Assembly (NCBI GenBank): GCA_039105265.1 | Contig: JAPFFF010000005.1 | Location: 2,713,501 to 2,777,500, forward strand | Direction of reading: 5' to 3' | DNA length: 64,000 bases | From: Tritrichomonas musculus | Lineage: Eukaryota > Parabasalia > Tritrichomonadida > Tritrichomonadidae | The notes under the pieces: generated by a model | The model's database searches: none | Told to the model about the DNA's origin: nothing | What the model saw: the letters and a program-made list of their open reading frames with translations, nothing else | Shown here: piece after piece, positions 19,143 to 30,023 of the stretch | Numbering within the stretch: the first letter of the stretch is position 1 | Layout of the letters: each line of letters starts with the position of its first letter | Position numbers and translations under genes: made by a program

Positions 19143-22100
19143 GTATCTGAATATGTTGAAGAAACAATTACATTAAATAACTTCGAGATGAGTTCAGGTT
19201 TACCTTCATACACCATTCCTCATGTATATAAGATAAATGATAGCTGGGAAGTTGAGAATTTAGAAGGCTATGATAAACCAGGATTGATGACATCACACGA
19301 CTTGAACATTAAAGAATTATTGCTAAGAGGTGAATTAATGATTGATATTATATATGATAAAACAAATATCAGAACAGAAAACGTAATTAGATGTAAAGAA
19401 TTGATTGCAGATAATGGGTTTACTCTACATAAATCACCACTAATTTTCTTATATGAACCTAAAGATTTTGGCATTGAAACAATTAATGGTATAGATTACT
19501 GGTTCATTGATTTCGGTTATAAAAATGATAGTGAAGAGTTTAAAGCATTACCAAACGAGCAACCATTTGAGTTCATTGACAGAAAGATTTTTGGTTTAGA
19601 TTACTGCCTAAAGAAAAATGGAGGCAACTGGACAGGAAATAATATATATTATCACATCAAAGATGATTACAAGAGTGTGAAGAAACTTGATGTAATTCAA
19701 TACGTAAGCATTATTGTTAGTAAGAATGATAAATTAAAGTTCGTAATGAATGAATGGGGAATGGCAAACATACCACAAGCTTTATATGATAACATGACCC
19801 TATCATTTAAGAATGGTGATAAAGAAATACATAATATTGAAATTACTAATTATTCAATTCATCAAACTGATTATACATTCGAAGATGATTTATGTGATGT
19901 AATAAGGTTCGAATTACATGATAAAAATATTGCAGACCATGCTGCTTCAGGTGATGGTAAATTAATTCTTACATTCACGTCTCCTATTAACTCTGAATTA
20001 ACAAAATCATTTGAGATTAAAGCAACTTATAATGGAAAAACGAACCAATCAATCTATTCAGATGAAGATTTATACATAAAAGCATTTCAGATAAATAAAT
20101 ACAAACGAATTGAAAATGATAGCAATAATAGATTACGTGTTTACTTACGTGAAGGATTCTTTTATCAAATACCTGAGGAAGATGTGAAATATAAAGAAGG
20201 AACGAATCCATTTAGTTATTTATTCTCTCAACAAGCATATGAAATAATTCCTAAACCAGAAGCATGTTCATACTTGTCAACAACTCATAATATAAAAACA
20301 GATGGAATTGTTATTGGCTCTAATATAGAAACTCATAGCTTTCTCTTAAATGACTTAGGTAATAATGTAACATTACTCGGTGGTGAAATACAAAGAATTG
20401 ATGAAGCCGAAAAGCAAGACAGAAAAGATATAGAACATTTAAATTCAATCATTAAAGTTCAATCAACTTTAGATAAGGTATCAAAAATATTAAGTATAAT
20501 TGTAGATGGTGTTGCTGTAATGGGAATGGTAAGTGTTGGCGCTAAAGTTGTATATAATTTCGCTAAATCAAAATTATATAGAGGAGGAAATGCTGCAGCA
20601 GCAACAGCTAGAGGTGCAGCTCATCCAGCTGTTGATGAAGAAGTAATGTTATTAAATTCAGCTGAAACATCAGAGGGTAGTGCTGCAGGTTCAGCTACTT
20701 CAGAAAGTGAATTACAATATGCACCATTTGATGTATCACCTTTATCTACAGATTTCAGTTCAATGAGTAGTTCAAATGAGAGCGAAATCGACCCATCTAC
20801 TGGATTTCTTTTAAACGAAGATTCAGATTCAGTACAACTGTATAAATTTAATAAGATTACCAAATTTGCCAATTTAGCTATATTTAGAGGAGTTATGAGA
20901 ATTGGTGATTTCCTAAAAATAGGTTCTTTACAGGAGGATGGAATTACTTTAAATAGAATTATTTCAATGAGTCCAGGAACTAGAATTAGATTCTATGATG
21001 ATGATAAAAATGAATATATGATTAAAGGATTTACAACAAATGATGAATCAACTTGGGATAGCAATCATGTAGTATTAGGTGATGTATTAAAAGAACACTT
21101 GAACAACAATTATGTGAAACTTACGAATCTCCAGAATTATTTGAAGAAAGAAGACATATTATCAACTGAGAAAATAACTCAAGAATTATCAATCGCTACA
21201 AAATTCGTAAACGGAACAACAAATGATGAAGATAGAAGAACGAATATCGTAAATTTGGATGGAGATTTATGTAAAATATTAAAGAAATCATCATTGATAG
21301 TAAAAGGCTCTTGCAATAATGAAGATATATCAGGAGAATATTTGTATGATAGTGAAGACTCGGAATATTATCATTACAAGAAAGATGAAAATACTTTGTC
21401 TATTTATTATCGCTATTATGGTGGAACATTCAGATATAATGATAACTATGATGTCAATTTAGAATCAGTAAGTTATTCATACAAACCTGATGTTTATGAT
21501 GAATATTGTATTCCAAATATGAATTTTGTAAAAGATAATTATGCATTGAAGAGTGAATTACCTGAACCTGTTGATTTAACACCATATTACACTAGTGCCC
21601 AAGCTGATGAGATGTTCGTTGATGAAGATGAATTAGCATATGAATTAGATAAGTATGAGACCAAGGATGTAGCTGAAGGGAAATATGCATTGAAATCTGA
21701 TATCCCTGAGATACCCACAGATTTGGTTAATGAATCTGCGTTGAGTACTGCATTATATGGCACTGAATTGAATATTGAATATCCAGAGCCAGTTCGTGAT
21801 TATATATTTGTAAAACCATACTTACCAGAAACCAATATACATGTGATATTTGATGTTAATTGGGGTTCTAACACGGATTACATTAACAATATACAACATT
21901 TTGATTTGATATTCAAGCCTTATGAAAAATATAAGAGAGGGTATAGAATGATGTTAGATAATGGATTATCTATCGTATGGTATGACCGTGGTGAATTTAT
22001 GGTGTATAATTCAAGTGGCAATACTCAATGGTTAATCAACGTCATTAAAGCTCAAATTGAATCACCATTTGTAAAAACTGAGAATATTACTAATGAAGGT

Positions 22101-22922
22101 TCCCAACAAATCACAATTCAATGTACACAGAATGAACGTAGTTGTGTAGTTCCTGATGATGATGTAAGGAAAGTTTTCACTACCGAAACTATTATCGTCA
22201 AATTCAAACGAAATGCCGATGATGCATCATATGAAGAAGCCGAATACGGATACAGTTTATTTAAAAGTTTGAATATGATTTACAAATCAACCAGTGGTGA
22301 ATTAATAAATATTAATTATAATACCCATATTATCTCATTGAGAGCTGAGGATGATACATTGACTAATATTTATGATGCATCTATCACATTAATCCGCAGT
22401 CAACCTGTGAACGATAATATGATTACTTCGGTGAAATATGTTAATGAAAACTTTGCATTGAAATCATACGTTGATGAACTTCACGCAACAACAAACACAA
22501 CTATCACTCATTACTGTCCAATAGAGGCTGGTGAGGAGATTACTGACTACAAGATTGGTAAACCTGTATATCTATCAGGGCATGTATATAAGTATAATAA
22601 AGAAACTAAACAATTCATTAGCAGCGCCGCTACTGATAGTACTGATTGTATCTGTTCAGTTATTATGGATGGAACCTGGAAGGAATTTGTTGGTATCATT
22701 ACTAGAATCGATAAAGAAAATGGATGTATTACCTTTGCGACCCATGGCGACTATTTATTCTACGTTGATGACGCAAATCTATACCAGATAGGTGATGTAA
22801 TACTCTATGATGGAAGAATCCTCGATGAAGATTATGCACTAACATTGAAGATACAACAGAGCATAGTAGGGAAAGTAAGCGGAAAAATAAACGAACATTA
22901 TTTAGCAGTGTTTAAAGCTTAA
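19143..22922 (+). pseudogene. Fibre gene of Polinton B, second part
   Basis: The open frame continues directly after the 8-bp duplication; the first ATG in it is at 19188, but that ATG is not a likely native start. Seen in order: a beta-rich region, a block shared with A and C1 (RVYLREGFFYQIPEED, FSYLFSQQAYEIIPKPEAC), a helical segment with a hydrophobic stretch (about IIVDGVAVMGMVSVGAKVV), an Ala/Ser-rich linker, repeated ALKSE/YETKDVAEGKYALKS motifs, and a C-terminal domain with IEAGEEITDYKIGKPVYLSG. Its 3' end overlaps the next minus-strand gene by 4 bp. The whole locus is the largest gene of the element. Confidence 0.65.
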
Positions 22923-23599
22923 ACAACTAATTTTAGGCTCAAGCCATACTTGATAAACTGGGAATATATATTATTGTAAGCATACTTCATGTCTTCAGTC
23001 TTTCCATCTTTAGTGATTAATATTTTTGAAACTTTGGTAAATTTTGAAGAAGATGAGGTGCAGCCGCAACCAACATCAGAATCGTCAAGAACAAATTCTA
23101 CCTTTTCACATTCAGTGAGTAACTTAATCATATCCATTAACAATTTGCTTTCGCATACAACGTAAGAGTTTACTTTTAGTGGGTTACCTTCATACATCTC
23201 AACCAACATCTCTAAGAACTTATTTTTCTTCTCTAATGTATCTAGTTCAGTGCCTAAATCTATGATGCCTCTTTCCTGAGCTAATAGGGAATTGCTGCTT
23301 ATTGGTGCTACTGATGGAAATTGAGATTCCTGATTCATCATCGGTATATTTGATGTTAGACCATTCGGTTGCATATCTGGTTGGTTGTTGGCTTGAGTAA
23401 AATTTACACCTTGATTCAAGGGTTGAACGTTAGGATACAATGGTACAGTTTGTGGACGTTGTTGCTCCCCTGTTTGACTCGTTCCTGCAGCGCGCGGAGT
23501 AATCTTTATATTAACGTTGGTATTTTGGCTTTGAGTAACATTATTATTTGTATCTGTTTCTGAACTTAATATTCGTGCTTGTCTTAATGTGCCTGACAT
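22919..23599 (-). CDS. Conserved Polinton protein with VEF-LDD-GCGC motif, 226 residues
   Basis: The N-terminal 110 residues are Gln/Asn/Pro-rich and look disordered. The C-terminal domain carries VEFVLDDSDVGCGC and a KILITKDGKTEDMKYAYN block. It matches the C-terminal domain of the D protein at 33306-33833 (VEVGLDEDIGCCAG, KIVNDNGEVCTDFKQVYN), so this is a family conserved across two distant Polinton lineages. The paired Cys residues could bind a metal or form disulphides. The name and function are unknown to me. It is the first of three minus-strand genes leading in from the right terminus. Confidence 0.65.
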   Translation of the reverse strand: MSGTLRQARILSSETDTNNNVTQSQNTNVNIKITPRAAGTSQTGEQQRPQTVPLYPNVQPLNQGVNFTQANNQPDMQPNGLTSNIPMMNQESQFPSVAPISSNSLLAQERGIIDLGTELDTLEKKNKFLEMLVEMYEGNPLKVNSYVVCESKLLMDMIKLLTECEKVEFVLDDSDVGCGCTSSSSKFTKVSKILITKDGKTEDMKYAYNNIYSQFIKYGLSLKLVV

Positions 23600-23632
23600 G
23601 ATTTAAATAATACAAAAATATATAACATAAGC

Positions 23633-24097
23633 TTAGATTAAAATAAAATCATCGAAATCTGTTTTCTGACAATCAGCGACATGCTTTCGAATTTTCTCAA
23701 CACTCTCATTATTAGAACATTTTCTCATATGTGATGGATAATACTTGTTTCCTTTAAATTCCTTTTGATTCAAATAAATATCAAGTATATACATATCTTT
23801 CTTGTCCTTGCCATTTGGAAGAGACCTATTATCATTCTCTTTACATGAAATTATCGGTTGACATCCATAGATTTCTTGAATTCTATCATATCTTATACTT
23901 CTTGGTTTACTCTCAGTTCTATCTGTGATAAAGATTGGTTTAAGACATATTCCATACTTATTCTTAAATGCATCATTGCATTCGAAAAAGACAGAAATAA
24001 TAGGGTCTACAATGTTATAGTCATTCTTGATGATGTTTTCTTGTTCGTTAAGCTTGTTGATGAATTTTGTGACAGAGAAGAATTGTGTTGAATTCAT
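23633..24097 (-). CDS. Unrecognised 154-residue Polinton B protein
   Basis: This is a mixed alpha/beta, charged protein beginning MNSTQFFSVTKFINKLNEQ. Its opening (hydrophobic-x-V-x-K/D-x-I-N-x-L) and strand pattern loosely resemble the proteins at 48887 (SVNKLCDKLEEY) and 32381 (KVYDYINNI), which may be one fast-evolving family. That similarity is weak and by eye only. It lies 33 bp from the 226-residue gene and 42 bp from the gene at 24140, all on the minus strand. Confidence 0.5.
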   Translation of the reverse strand: MNSTQFFSVTKFINKLNEQENIIKNDYNIVDPIISVFFECNDAFKNKYGICLKPIFITDRTESKPRSIRYDRIQEIYGCQPIISCKENDNRSLPNGKDKKDMYILDIYLNQKEFKGNKYYPSHMRKCSNNESVEKIRKHVADCQKTDFDDFILI

Positions 24098-24139
24098 TTC
24101 ATGCTCAAAAAATTTTAAAAATGTTTAAAAATAAACGAC

Positions 24140-24517
24140 TTACATATCAATTTGACTTTCATAATATCCATCAAGTTCATAGTCAAATAAATCATACAGT
24201 GAATGAATAGAGCTTAAATATGGGTAGTTTTCAATATCATTGCAAGCATCCCAAATATTATTTAAGAAAATAGAATATGAAGATTCAAACCTAGAATCCG
24301 TCGGATATGGTGTTTTCTCTTTCGCATATTTGACTAGATAAGGTGCATAGTAATTCAAATCTCGTTTAGTTAGATTCTCAAGAGGCATATTCAAAATGCT
24401 TTCTTTAAAGTATTCATATTCATCATATTCGATTTCATAAACAGTATCTTGATTTATAACAAATTGGTTTATATCTGGACAGAAGAATTCGCTACTTCTT
24501 TGTGATAAGATTGGCAT
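24140..24517 (-). CDS. Unrecognised acidic protein next to the right terminus of Polinton B
   Basis: The likely start is the ATG at 24517, because the initiator-like leader TATCTCATCTAAAAATAATCGC from the terminal repeat stands directly before it. An upstream in-frame ATG at 24568 lies deeper in the terminal repeat. The product is about 125 residues, rich in Asp/Glu/Tyr (VYEIEYDEYEYF, DYELDGYYES), with no recognised motif. As the outermost right-arm gene it mirrors the gene at 4135 on the left arm, and both use the same repeat-borne leader. Confidence 0.55.
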   Translation of the reverse strand: MPILSQRSSEFFCPDINQFVINQDTVYEIEYDEYEYFKESILNMPLENLTKRDLNYYAPYLVKYAKEKTPYPTDSRFESSYSIFLNNIWDACNDIENYPYLSSIHSLYDLFDYELDGYYESQIDM

Positions 24518-24526
24518 TGCGATTAT

Positions 24527-24695
24527 TTTTAGATGAGATAAAAAATTAAATAAAAATATACCTGCCATTATTCTGATAGCTATTAGAATGCTGAGAATTC
24601 AGTGTGAAAACTCCTGCTAAAATGTGATGTTCTAAAATCATTGGAAAACGAACAAAAAGGGCGTAGTCCTTTTTGGGCGTTTTCACTATACTACT
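24527..24695 (-). repeat. Right terminal inverted repeat of Polinton B
   Basis: It ends ...CGTTTTCACTATACTACT and is the reverse complement of 3967-4135. It carries the leader of the minus-strand gene starting at 24517. Confidence 0.93.
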
Positions 24696-24700
24696 TATGA
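24696..24700. repeat. Target site duplication TATGA, right of Polinton B
   Basis: Exact copy of 3962-3966, directly after the terminus ACTACT. Confidence 0.88.
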
Positions 24701-24701
24701 T

Positions 24702-27700
24702 ATCAATATTTTGAAAGAAGATGGCCGAACAATTGATGAGAAAAAACCTGTTTTAGGCAATTTCAATATATTAGCAAATTTGAATGTAAATGGATTAATA
24801 AACGGTGTTGATATTGAAAAATTAGCTACGTCATCAGATAAGACAGATTCACTTTTTAATATAAAATTTGGAGTTCCAGAATTCAATGTGAAAAATGAAA
24901 ACGTTGAAGGGGATACAAAAACAATCAATAATGTAAATTATAATATATTGAAAATTAAAATAAACGATGATGATATTGAACAAAAATTGAAAGCTTTCAA
25001 TGGGAATATATTCAAAATAATTCTCAGAAAAGATGTTGTTTATGACACAGAAGGACGATATATCAAAGAATTTTTCATAAGCGTTCATGATAATCATATT
25101 CAATGTCCGATAATAGCTTATGATGAAGAATCGAAAGGATATACAAATAAATGTTCTGAAGATAGCTCTCAATTTTTCATAGCTTTTGATGAGCGTCTCA
25201 ATATTGTGCCATATACGTTATGGATGAACGGTGATTTGAGTATAATGAATCAAACAAGTCAGGATTTAATTGAATCGAATAAACCAGTTTTTAAGTGCAA
25301 AATAATTGAAGCAGATAATGCTCTCAAATTACACAAAAGTGACGTTCATTATTTCTATAAGCCTTCAATTATTTCAGATGATAATGATAATTATAAAATG
25401 ATTTTTGAAGTACCCTCAGATTATACAATACCACCGCATTTACAATTTAAATTCAAAGAATATTGTTTTGGAAATAAATGGGACTTAATATGGGATGGAA
25501 CTAAATGGGATGGCAAAAATATCCAAGGCAAATCAAATGGAAAAATAATAAATAAATGCAATACAAGAGCAAAAAAAGATGCTTATGATGCTATTGGTGC
25601 ATGTGTTATGATGAAGAATGATGACTGGAATAAAAAATTCTTTACTGATAATATATGGTATACAAATGTTAATGAAAAGAATTTAATGCAAGCATTTATC
25701 AGAAGACCTGTTAGAGGAGAAGGATGGGAAAAAGATGGCAAAATTGAATTGAAAGTGAAATTTAATGATGGTACTTTGAAAGATGGAAATGAAATAGGTG
25801 TTGATTGGGGAAACACAAATTTCAGTCATTCGGTTGAAGGCTATGATCTTTATGCAATTGAAATATTAATATATAATTATTCGAAACGAACTTTTGAGGT
25901 GAAAAACATTGAGGAAATTTTCTTGGATATCTATTCACCAAATTCAGATATAGCAAATCGAATGTCATTTCGCCTTGAGGGAGTTCACCATGTTGAAAGG
26001 AACGATACAGCTTATTGCGATACTATCGGTGTTCTCGATACAATTGAAAAAATCTCTTATCGTTATGAAGATTCAAAAATTGATGCAAGTCATAGAAATA
26101 TTGAATTATATCTGAAAAAGGATTTGGTGGATCCAGTAGATGAGGTCAATTGGGATGGAATTATGAATCCTTTCAAATATATTATTCAGCAACAATTTTA
26201 TGAAATAACACCAAATCCAAATGCAGCAACCACACTTTATACAGATTATAATATCACAAGTTCTAAAATCATAACCGCCGATAACATCACGACGATGAGA
26301 AGTGATTTAAATTTAGTGACAAATAATTTGGATGTCGTATCGTACGATTTGAATGAAATGAATCATAGAGTTAACGTACTTGATTCAGAAATGGTTCAAG
26401 TCAAAGACATAACTCAACATTTAGAACATGACGTTAAGAATTTAAGAATTGTTTCATATACAGCCCTAGCTTTTGGTATTGCAGGTACAGTGGGGAGTGC
26501 AGCATCTATCGGCATGCAACTTTTTCCACATGGTATCAGAATTTTAAAAGCAGCTTTTTCTAGCTTTTTCAGAGGTATGTTTAGTAGGTCCAGAGTTTTG
26601 GGTGCTCCTGATTGGACCCGATTACGAATTATGTTCGGAAATATTGCTGTTAGAAGCATAACCACCGATATTTCACCTGTTATTAATTGGTGTAATTCAG
26701 AATATAAACAATTAGACGATATAACTTTTGATAACGAAGATGAAAATCCAGAAGAATATTCGTTATCAGTTGAAGCCGCTTATGAATTATGTAATCAATT
26801 CAGAGAAACATTGAAACCTATTTTAAAATTATTGGCCTTAAAGATCGATGAAATAGCCAATGAATTTGAATATAATGATTTTATTTCAAAAAGTGATTTG
26901 AAAAGAGACGATACAATTGACATTAATGGCAAATTAATTGATGGCAAAATACATTTAGAAGCTGAGGATACAATAAGTGAATGAATTATCAAAGTCAGGA
27001 TTATGATCATGAAAGTAAGCGAATATAATGATATAGACTATGAAGAGAATTACCCAATAATTCATATATCAAATGGAGAGATATCGAACTATGAGGGCAC
27101 AGAGAACTTTCCAACTGCATCTCTCCAAGACAAAACTATAATTATTGATAACCCAAAGAGTCATAGAATTAGTGCAATCAGCATCAAAGAGAACACAGCG
27201 ATAAGAAGTATGAAATATACTGTAAATGATATAGCATATATGAGTGACATTGATGCGCTTAATAAAAAGATTGATCAAATAGAAGAAAACTCACATACAA
27301 ACGATGAAAACATAGCAAAAATAATGAATACTTATCCTACTGTTGATGAAACAAATGAGGCTTTAGATGTGCTCAAAGGCAGAATTGAGACATTAGAGGC
27401 TGAAAATACCACATTAAAGGCTACGATAGCCGCTTTTGAAGCCAGATTTGCTGCTCTCGAAGGCAAATCAGATCCAGATTTATCCATATATGCATTAAAA
27501 GATGACATACCAGATATGAATAATTTGATAAAACTGGCAAAAGTTAATTATACCTTTGATAACAAATCTGAAGGAATAATTCGATATAATTTAGAAAAAG
27601 CACTTGACAATTATGAAGCAACAATGTATCTTTCTTATCCTGAAACTAAAAATAATATTGTGACTCAGAAAGAAATCAAAGTCAATGTTTCATTTAATTC

Positions 27701-27920
27701 TGCAAATTCGCCTTCATCGGAATATCAATGTGAACCAACAGAAATTTATTTGAATAATATACGTTTTCCGTTAGACAAAACAACTTTCAATGTTATTTCT
27801 ATTGCTCAATCAATAGTTTTCAACAGTTCATTTTTCAAAAATGGAATATCAAATTCTGAAAATCCAAAATGTGAAATATTTACAAGAACACCATATGCTA
27901 CCCTATTGGATATAGCATAA
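24702..27920 (+). pseudogene. Giant fibre-like gene of Polinton A, second part
   Basis: This part continues after Polinton B and looks broken (about one break besides the insertion). It matches the second half of the gene at 39719-46666: KPVLG, ILRKDVVYDTEGRYIKEF-type, HKSDVHYFYKPSII, KEYCFGN, YEITPNPNAATTLYTDYN and NITTMRSDLN blocks. A hydrophobic stretch follows (about TALAFGIAGTVGSAASIG), then a module ending YMSDIDALNKKID and a coiled coil (RIETLEAENTTLKATIAAFEARF). The order beta-rich part, membrane-like segment, coiled coil suits an anchored fibre; no function is proven. Confidence 0.65.
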
Positions 27921-27965
27921 ACTTTAAAATGGTTATGTTTTTTTTTTGTTCAAAGTTCCCTAGTG

Positions 27966-28028
27966 ATATCAGTCGGCGCAGTTAGGTCTGGGCGACCGTT
28001 AAGGGCGCACAGCCTAACGTATACTACT
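27966..28028. repeat. Right terminus of Polinton A
   Basis: A GC-rich 63-bp stretch ends CCTAACGTATACTACT. The next five bases, GAGAA (28029-28033), are the predicted target duplication; the partner copy would lie left of the window. Confidence 0.65.
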
Positions 28029-28029
28029 G

Positions 28030-28533
28030 AGAAAGATAAAATATTATGCAATGGTAAAGCATGTATTATCAAGAATGAAAGAGACATATGAAGAAATGCA
28101 GAGACTAATAAATAAGCACTCCCTACAAGAAATAGATGATAGAATAGTATATATAGCAAACAAGCTGGTAAAATATCAAACTTCATCATATCCATACAAC
28201 ACCCTGATAATATTAGATGACTGTGCAGGAAGTGATTTATTAACACATAACAATACTGAATTCTTAAGACTACTGACCAAAACGAGACACTATAATATTA
28301 CTTGTATTATGGCTATTCAAACAATTAGATTTGTCCATATAAATGCCAAAAGATTGGCTACAGATTTAATATGTTATAGTCAATATTCAGAAGAAGATTT
28401 TACATCATTGCTTCAACAAACGAATAACAATCTAAATATCAAAAAGACGGTTAAAGAATATTTGCAGCATAGAGAACCTCACGATAAATTTATTTGCAAT
28501 ATAACGGCCAACAAATATTACTTTGAGTCATAG
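28030..28533 (+). pseudogene. Packaging ATPase of Polinton D, C-terminal part
   Basis: Only the part from about the Walker B region onward is present: LIILDD (a hydrophobic strand ending in two acidic residues), then LTKTRHYNITCIMAIQ, which parallels LRRCRHTNITYFLLIQ of the B ATPase. The open frame reaches up to the terminus of Polinton A at 28028, so the rest of the gene is presumably beyond A. It is more diverged from the B and C2 ATPases than those are from each other, in line with D being a separate lineage. Confidence 0.65.
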
Positions 28534-28554
28534 TTTTATTGGCTTTAAATAACA

Positions 28555-29286
28555 ATGGAAAAAGTTGAAGATACGGATAAAATTGAACAACGAACGCCTG
28601 AACCAACGCCTGAGCCAACATCAAAATCAGAAGGAATTTCTGGACAAACCGGTCCCATGCCTCTCCAAAAATCTGAAGGAATATCTGGGAAAGTTGCACC
28701 AAGTACAACAAATTCACAAGGATTATTTGGTAAATTTAGAAATTGGTACACAAATAGAAAAACACAAATTATAAATAAAGCAAATGATATAATAAATAAA
28801 GGCATTAATACTGTAAAAGAGAAGTATAACGATGTAAAAAATTCAATAAATGAGGGATATAAGAAAGGGACAGAGAAAGTAAATCAGGCTATAGAATGGG
28901 CTGATAAACATAGGGAAGGATTAGCAAAAACAGCCGGATATGGACTTAAAGTATTTGGACAGTTAACTGGAATAGATAGATTTAAAAATGCAGGGGATAC
29001 ATTAATTGAAGCAGGAAATGATATATCAAATAAGAGTGATAAAGATAAATATTTTAAATATTTATCGGAAAAACAGGGACAATTTTTTGGAAACAAATAC
29101 ATTACTGAATCAAATTTCCCACGCATTCATTATTCAAGAAAACCAGCTGCATATAAAATATATCAAAAAAGAAATAAATATATAGATGAAGAGGAAGCGA
29201 AAATAGCAAGATTGAAAAAGCAAATACAATACAATCAGAATAATACCGCTAAAAGTTCAAAAAGAAGAAAGAAAGCAAAGAAGTAA
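28555..29286 (+). CDS. Polinton D virion-associated-looking protein, 243 residues
   Basis: The N-terminal 60 residues are Pro/Thr/Glu-rich and contain a duplicated KSEGISG motif. A basic helical region follows (NRKTQIINKANDIINKGINT), then an amphipathic Gly/Ala-containing stretch (GLAKTAGYGLKVFGQLTG) and a Lys/Arg-rich tail (SSKRRKKAKK). It lies between the ATPase and the capsid gene, the slot of the pVI-like gene in B. The amphipathic centre could be membrane-active. No family is recognised. Confidence 0.5.
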   Translation: MEKVEDTDKIEQRTPEPTPEPTSKSEGISGQTGPMPLQKSEGISGKVAPSTTNSQGLFGKFRNWYTNRKTQIINKANDIINKGINTVKEKYNDVKNSINEGYKKGTEKVNQAIEWADKHREGLAKTAGYGLKVFGQLTGIDRFKNAGDTLIEAGNDISNKSDKDKYFKYLSEKQGQFFGNKYITESNFPRIHYSRKPAAYKIYQKRNKYIDEEEAKIARLKKQIQYNQNNTAKSSKRRKKAKK

Positions 29287-29347
29287 AAACCCCATAAACT
29301 CCAATAAAACTCAAACAAATTCATGTAATAGCAAGCAAATATAAACA

Positions 29348-29354
29348 TTTTTTT
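29348..29354 (+). promoter_or_regulatory. T7 tract upstream of the gene at 29366
   Basis: CATTTTTTTAAAG, with the last T 11 bp before the ATG. One of a series in Polinton D. Confidence 0.45.
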
Positions 29355-29365
29355 AAAGCTCATAA

Positions 29366-29848
29366 ATGAGCAAAAGAGTGCCTCAAAGCAAAAGATTACA
29401 AGTGATACAAAAATGGTTAAATGGTAGAGATGATGAAGAATATGAAGTGTTCCCTACCAAAACAGAAGGAAAATATATAGTTAGGCCTCGCAAGGAACCA
29501 TTAACAAAGCCAGCTAATGAACCAATATCCAAGCCATCCTCAGCTGAGCCAACTCCTGAGCCACAAGAAGAAGAACCAACAGTAGAGCGGTCAGATGAAT
29601 CACCAGTTGTTGTTCAGCCAACAAAACCTCTCCCTAAAAAAATCACTAGAACAAAATCACAAGCGCAATCTCCACAAATTTATTCGCGCAGTGAAGTTGC
29701 TTATGCGAATGACCCAACAATAAATATCGAGATATTAAATCAACTGAAATTATTGGGAGAAGAATTTAAAAATGAAAGGGCTAAGAAAGAACAAAAAAAG
29801 ATGATAAAAGAAGTAGTGCAAAAACAAATGAGAAAGCCATATTATTAG
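29366..29848 (+). CDS. Pro/Glu-rich Polinton D protein
   Basis: The 160-residue frame begins with a compact basic segment (KRLQVIQKWLNGRDD), continues with a low-complexity Pro/Glu/Ser-rich middle (SKPSSAEPTPEPQEEEPTVE), and ends in a Lys-rich helix (GEEFKNERAKKEQKKM). Its position between the ATPase and capsid genes parallels the small coiled-coil gene of B and C2, but here it is on the plus strand and no clear sequence match was seen. Function unknown. Confidence 0.5.
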   Translation: MSKRVPQSKRLQVIQKWLNGRDDEEYEVFPTKTEGKYIVRPRKEPLTKPANEPISKPSSAEPTPEPQEEEPTVERSDESPVVVQPTKPLPKKITRTKSQAQSPQIYSRSEVAYANDPTINIEILNQLKLLGEEFKNERAKKEQKKMIKEVVQKQMRKPYY

Positions 29849-30002
29849 TATACACAGCCACAATATATCCAGGAGCCTAATGAAATAGAAGAACCAGAAG
29901 AACCTGCTCCTCCACCACCTCAAATTCAGCCTCAGTCTATTCGTAGAAGACGTAATAATATTTTCTCTGATATGTGTTGAAATTTTTGATTTGCTTTTAT
30001 TA

Positions 30003-30009
30003 TTTTTTT
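30003..30009 (+). promoter_or_regulatory. T7 tract upstream of the capsid gene at 30024
   Basis: TATTTTTTTCCC, with the last T 14 bp before the ATG at 30024. Confidence 0.45.
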
Positions 30010-30023
30010 CCCATGAAAACACT

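Larger units (their letters stand above)
3967..24695. mobile_element. Polinton (Maverick) B, complete element with both ends
   Basis: This 20,729-bp element is bounded by 169-bp terminal inverted repeats (3967-4135 and 24527-24695) that I read as identical, flanked by the 5-bp duplication TATGA. It carries PolB, retroviral-type integrase, packaging ATPase, major capsid and several small conserved genes. It looks whole except that its fibre gene is interrupted by a hAT-like transposon at 17933-19134. Identical terminal repeats and a clean target duplication point to a young insertion. It sits inside the fibre-like gene of Polinton A. Confidence 0.93.
24696..28028. mobile_element. Polinton A, right visible part with terminus
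   Basis: This part contains the rest of the fibre-like gene and ends at 28028 in ACTACT. Read inward on the minus strand, the terminus is AGTAGTATACGTTAGGCTGT, which shares AGTAGTATA with the B terminus. The last 70 bp are much more GC-rich than the surroundings and contain GTTAGG...CCTAAC inverted motifs. The DNA to the right belongs to Polinton D, so A is probably inserted in D; the left end of A is outside the window. Confidence 0.75.

Noticed and set aside
23858-24091. Plus-strand ORF opposite the 154-residue gene
   Set aside because: Composition and lack of any leader mark it as a shadow.
24518-24568. Upstream ATG for the rightmost gene of Polinton B
   Set aside because: It lies within the terminal repeat and upstream of the initiator-like leader, so the ATG at 24517 is preferred.
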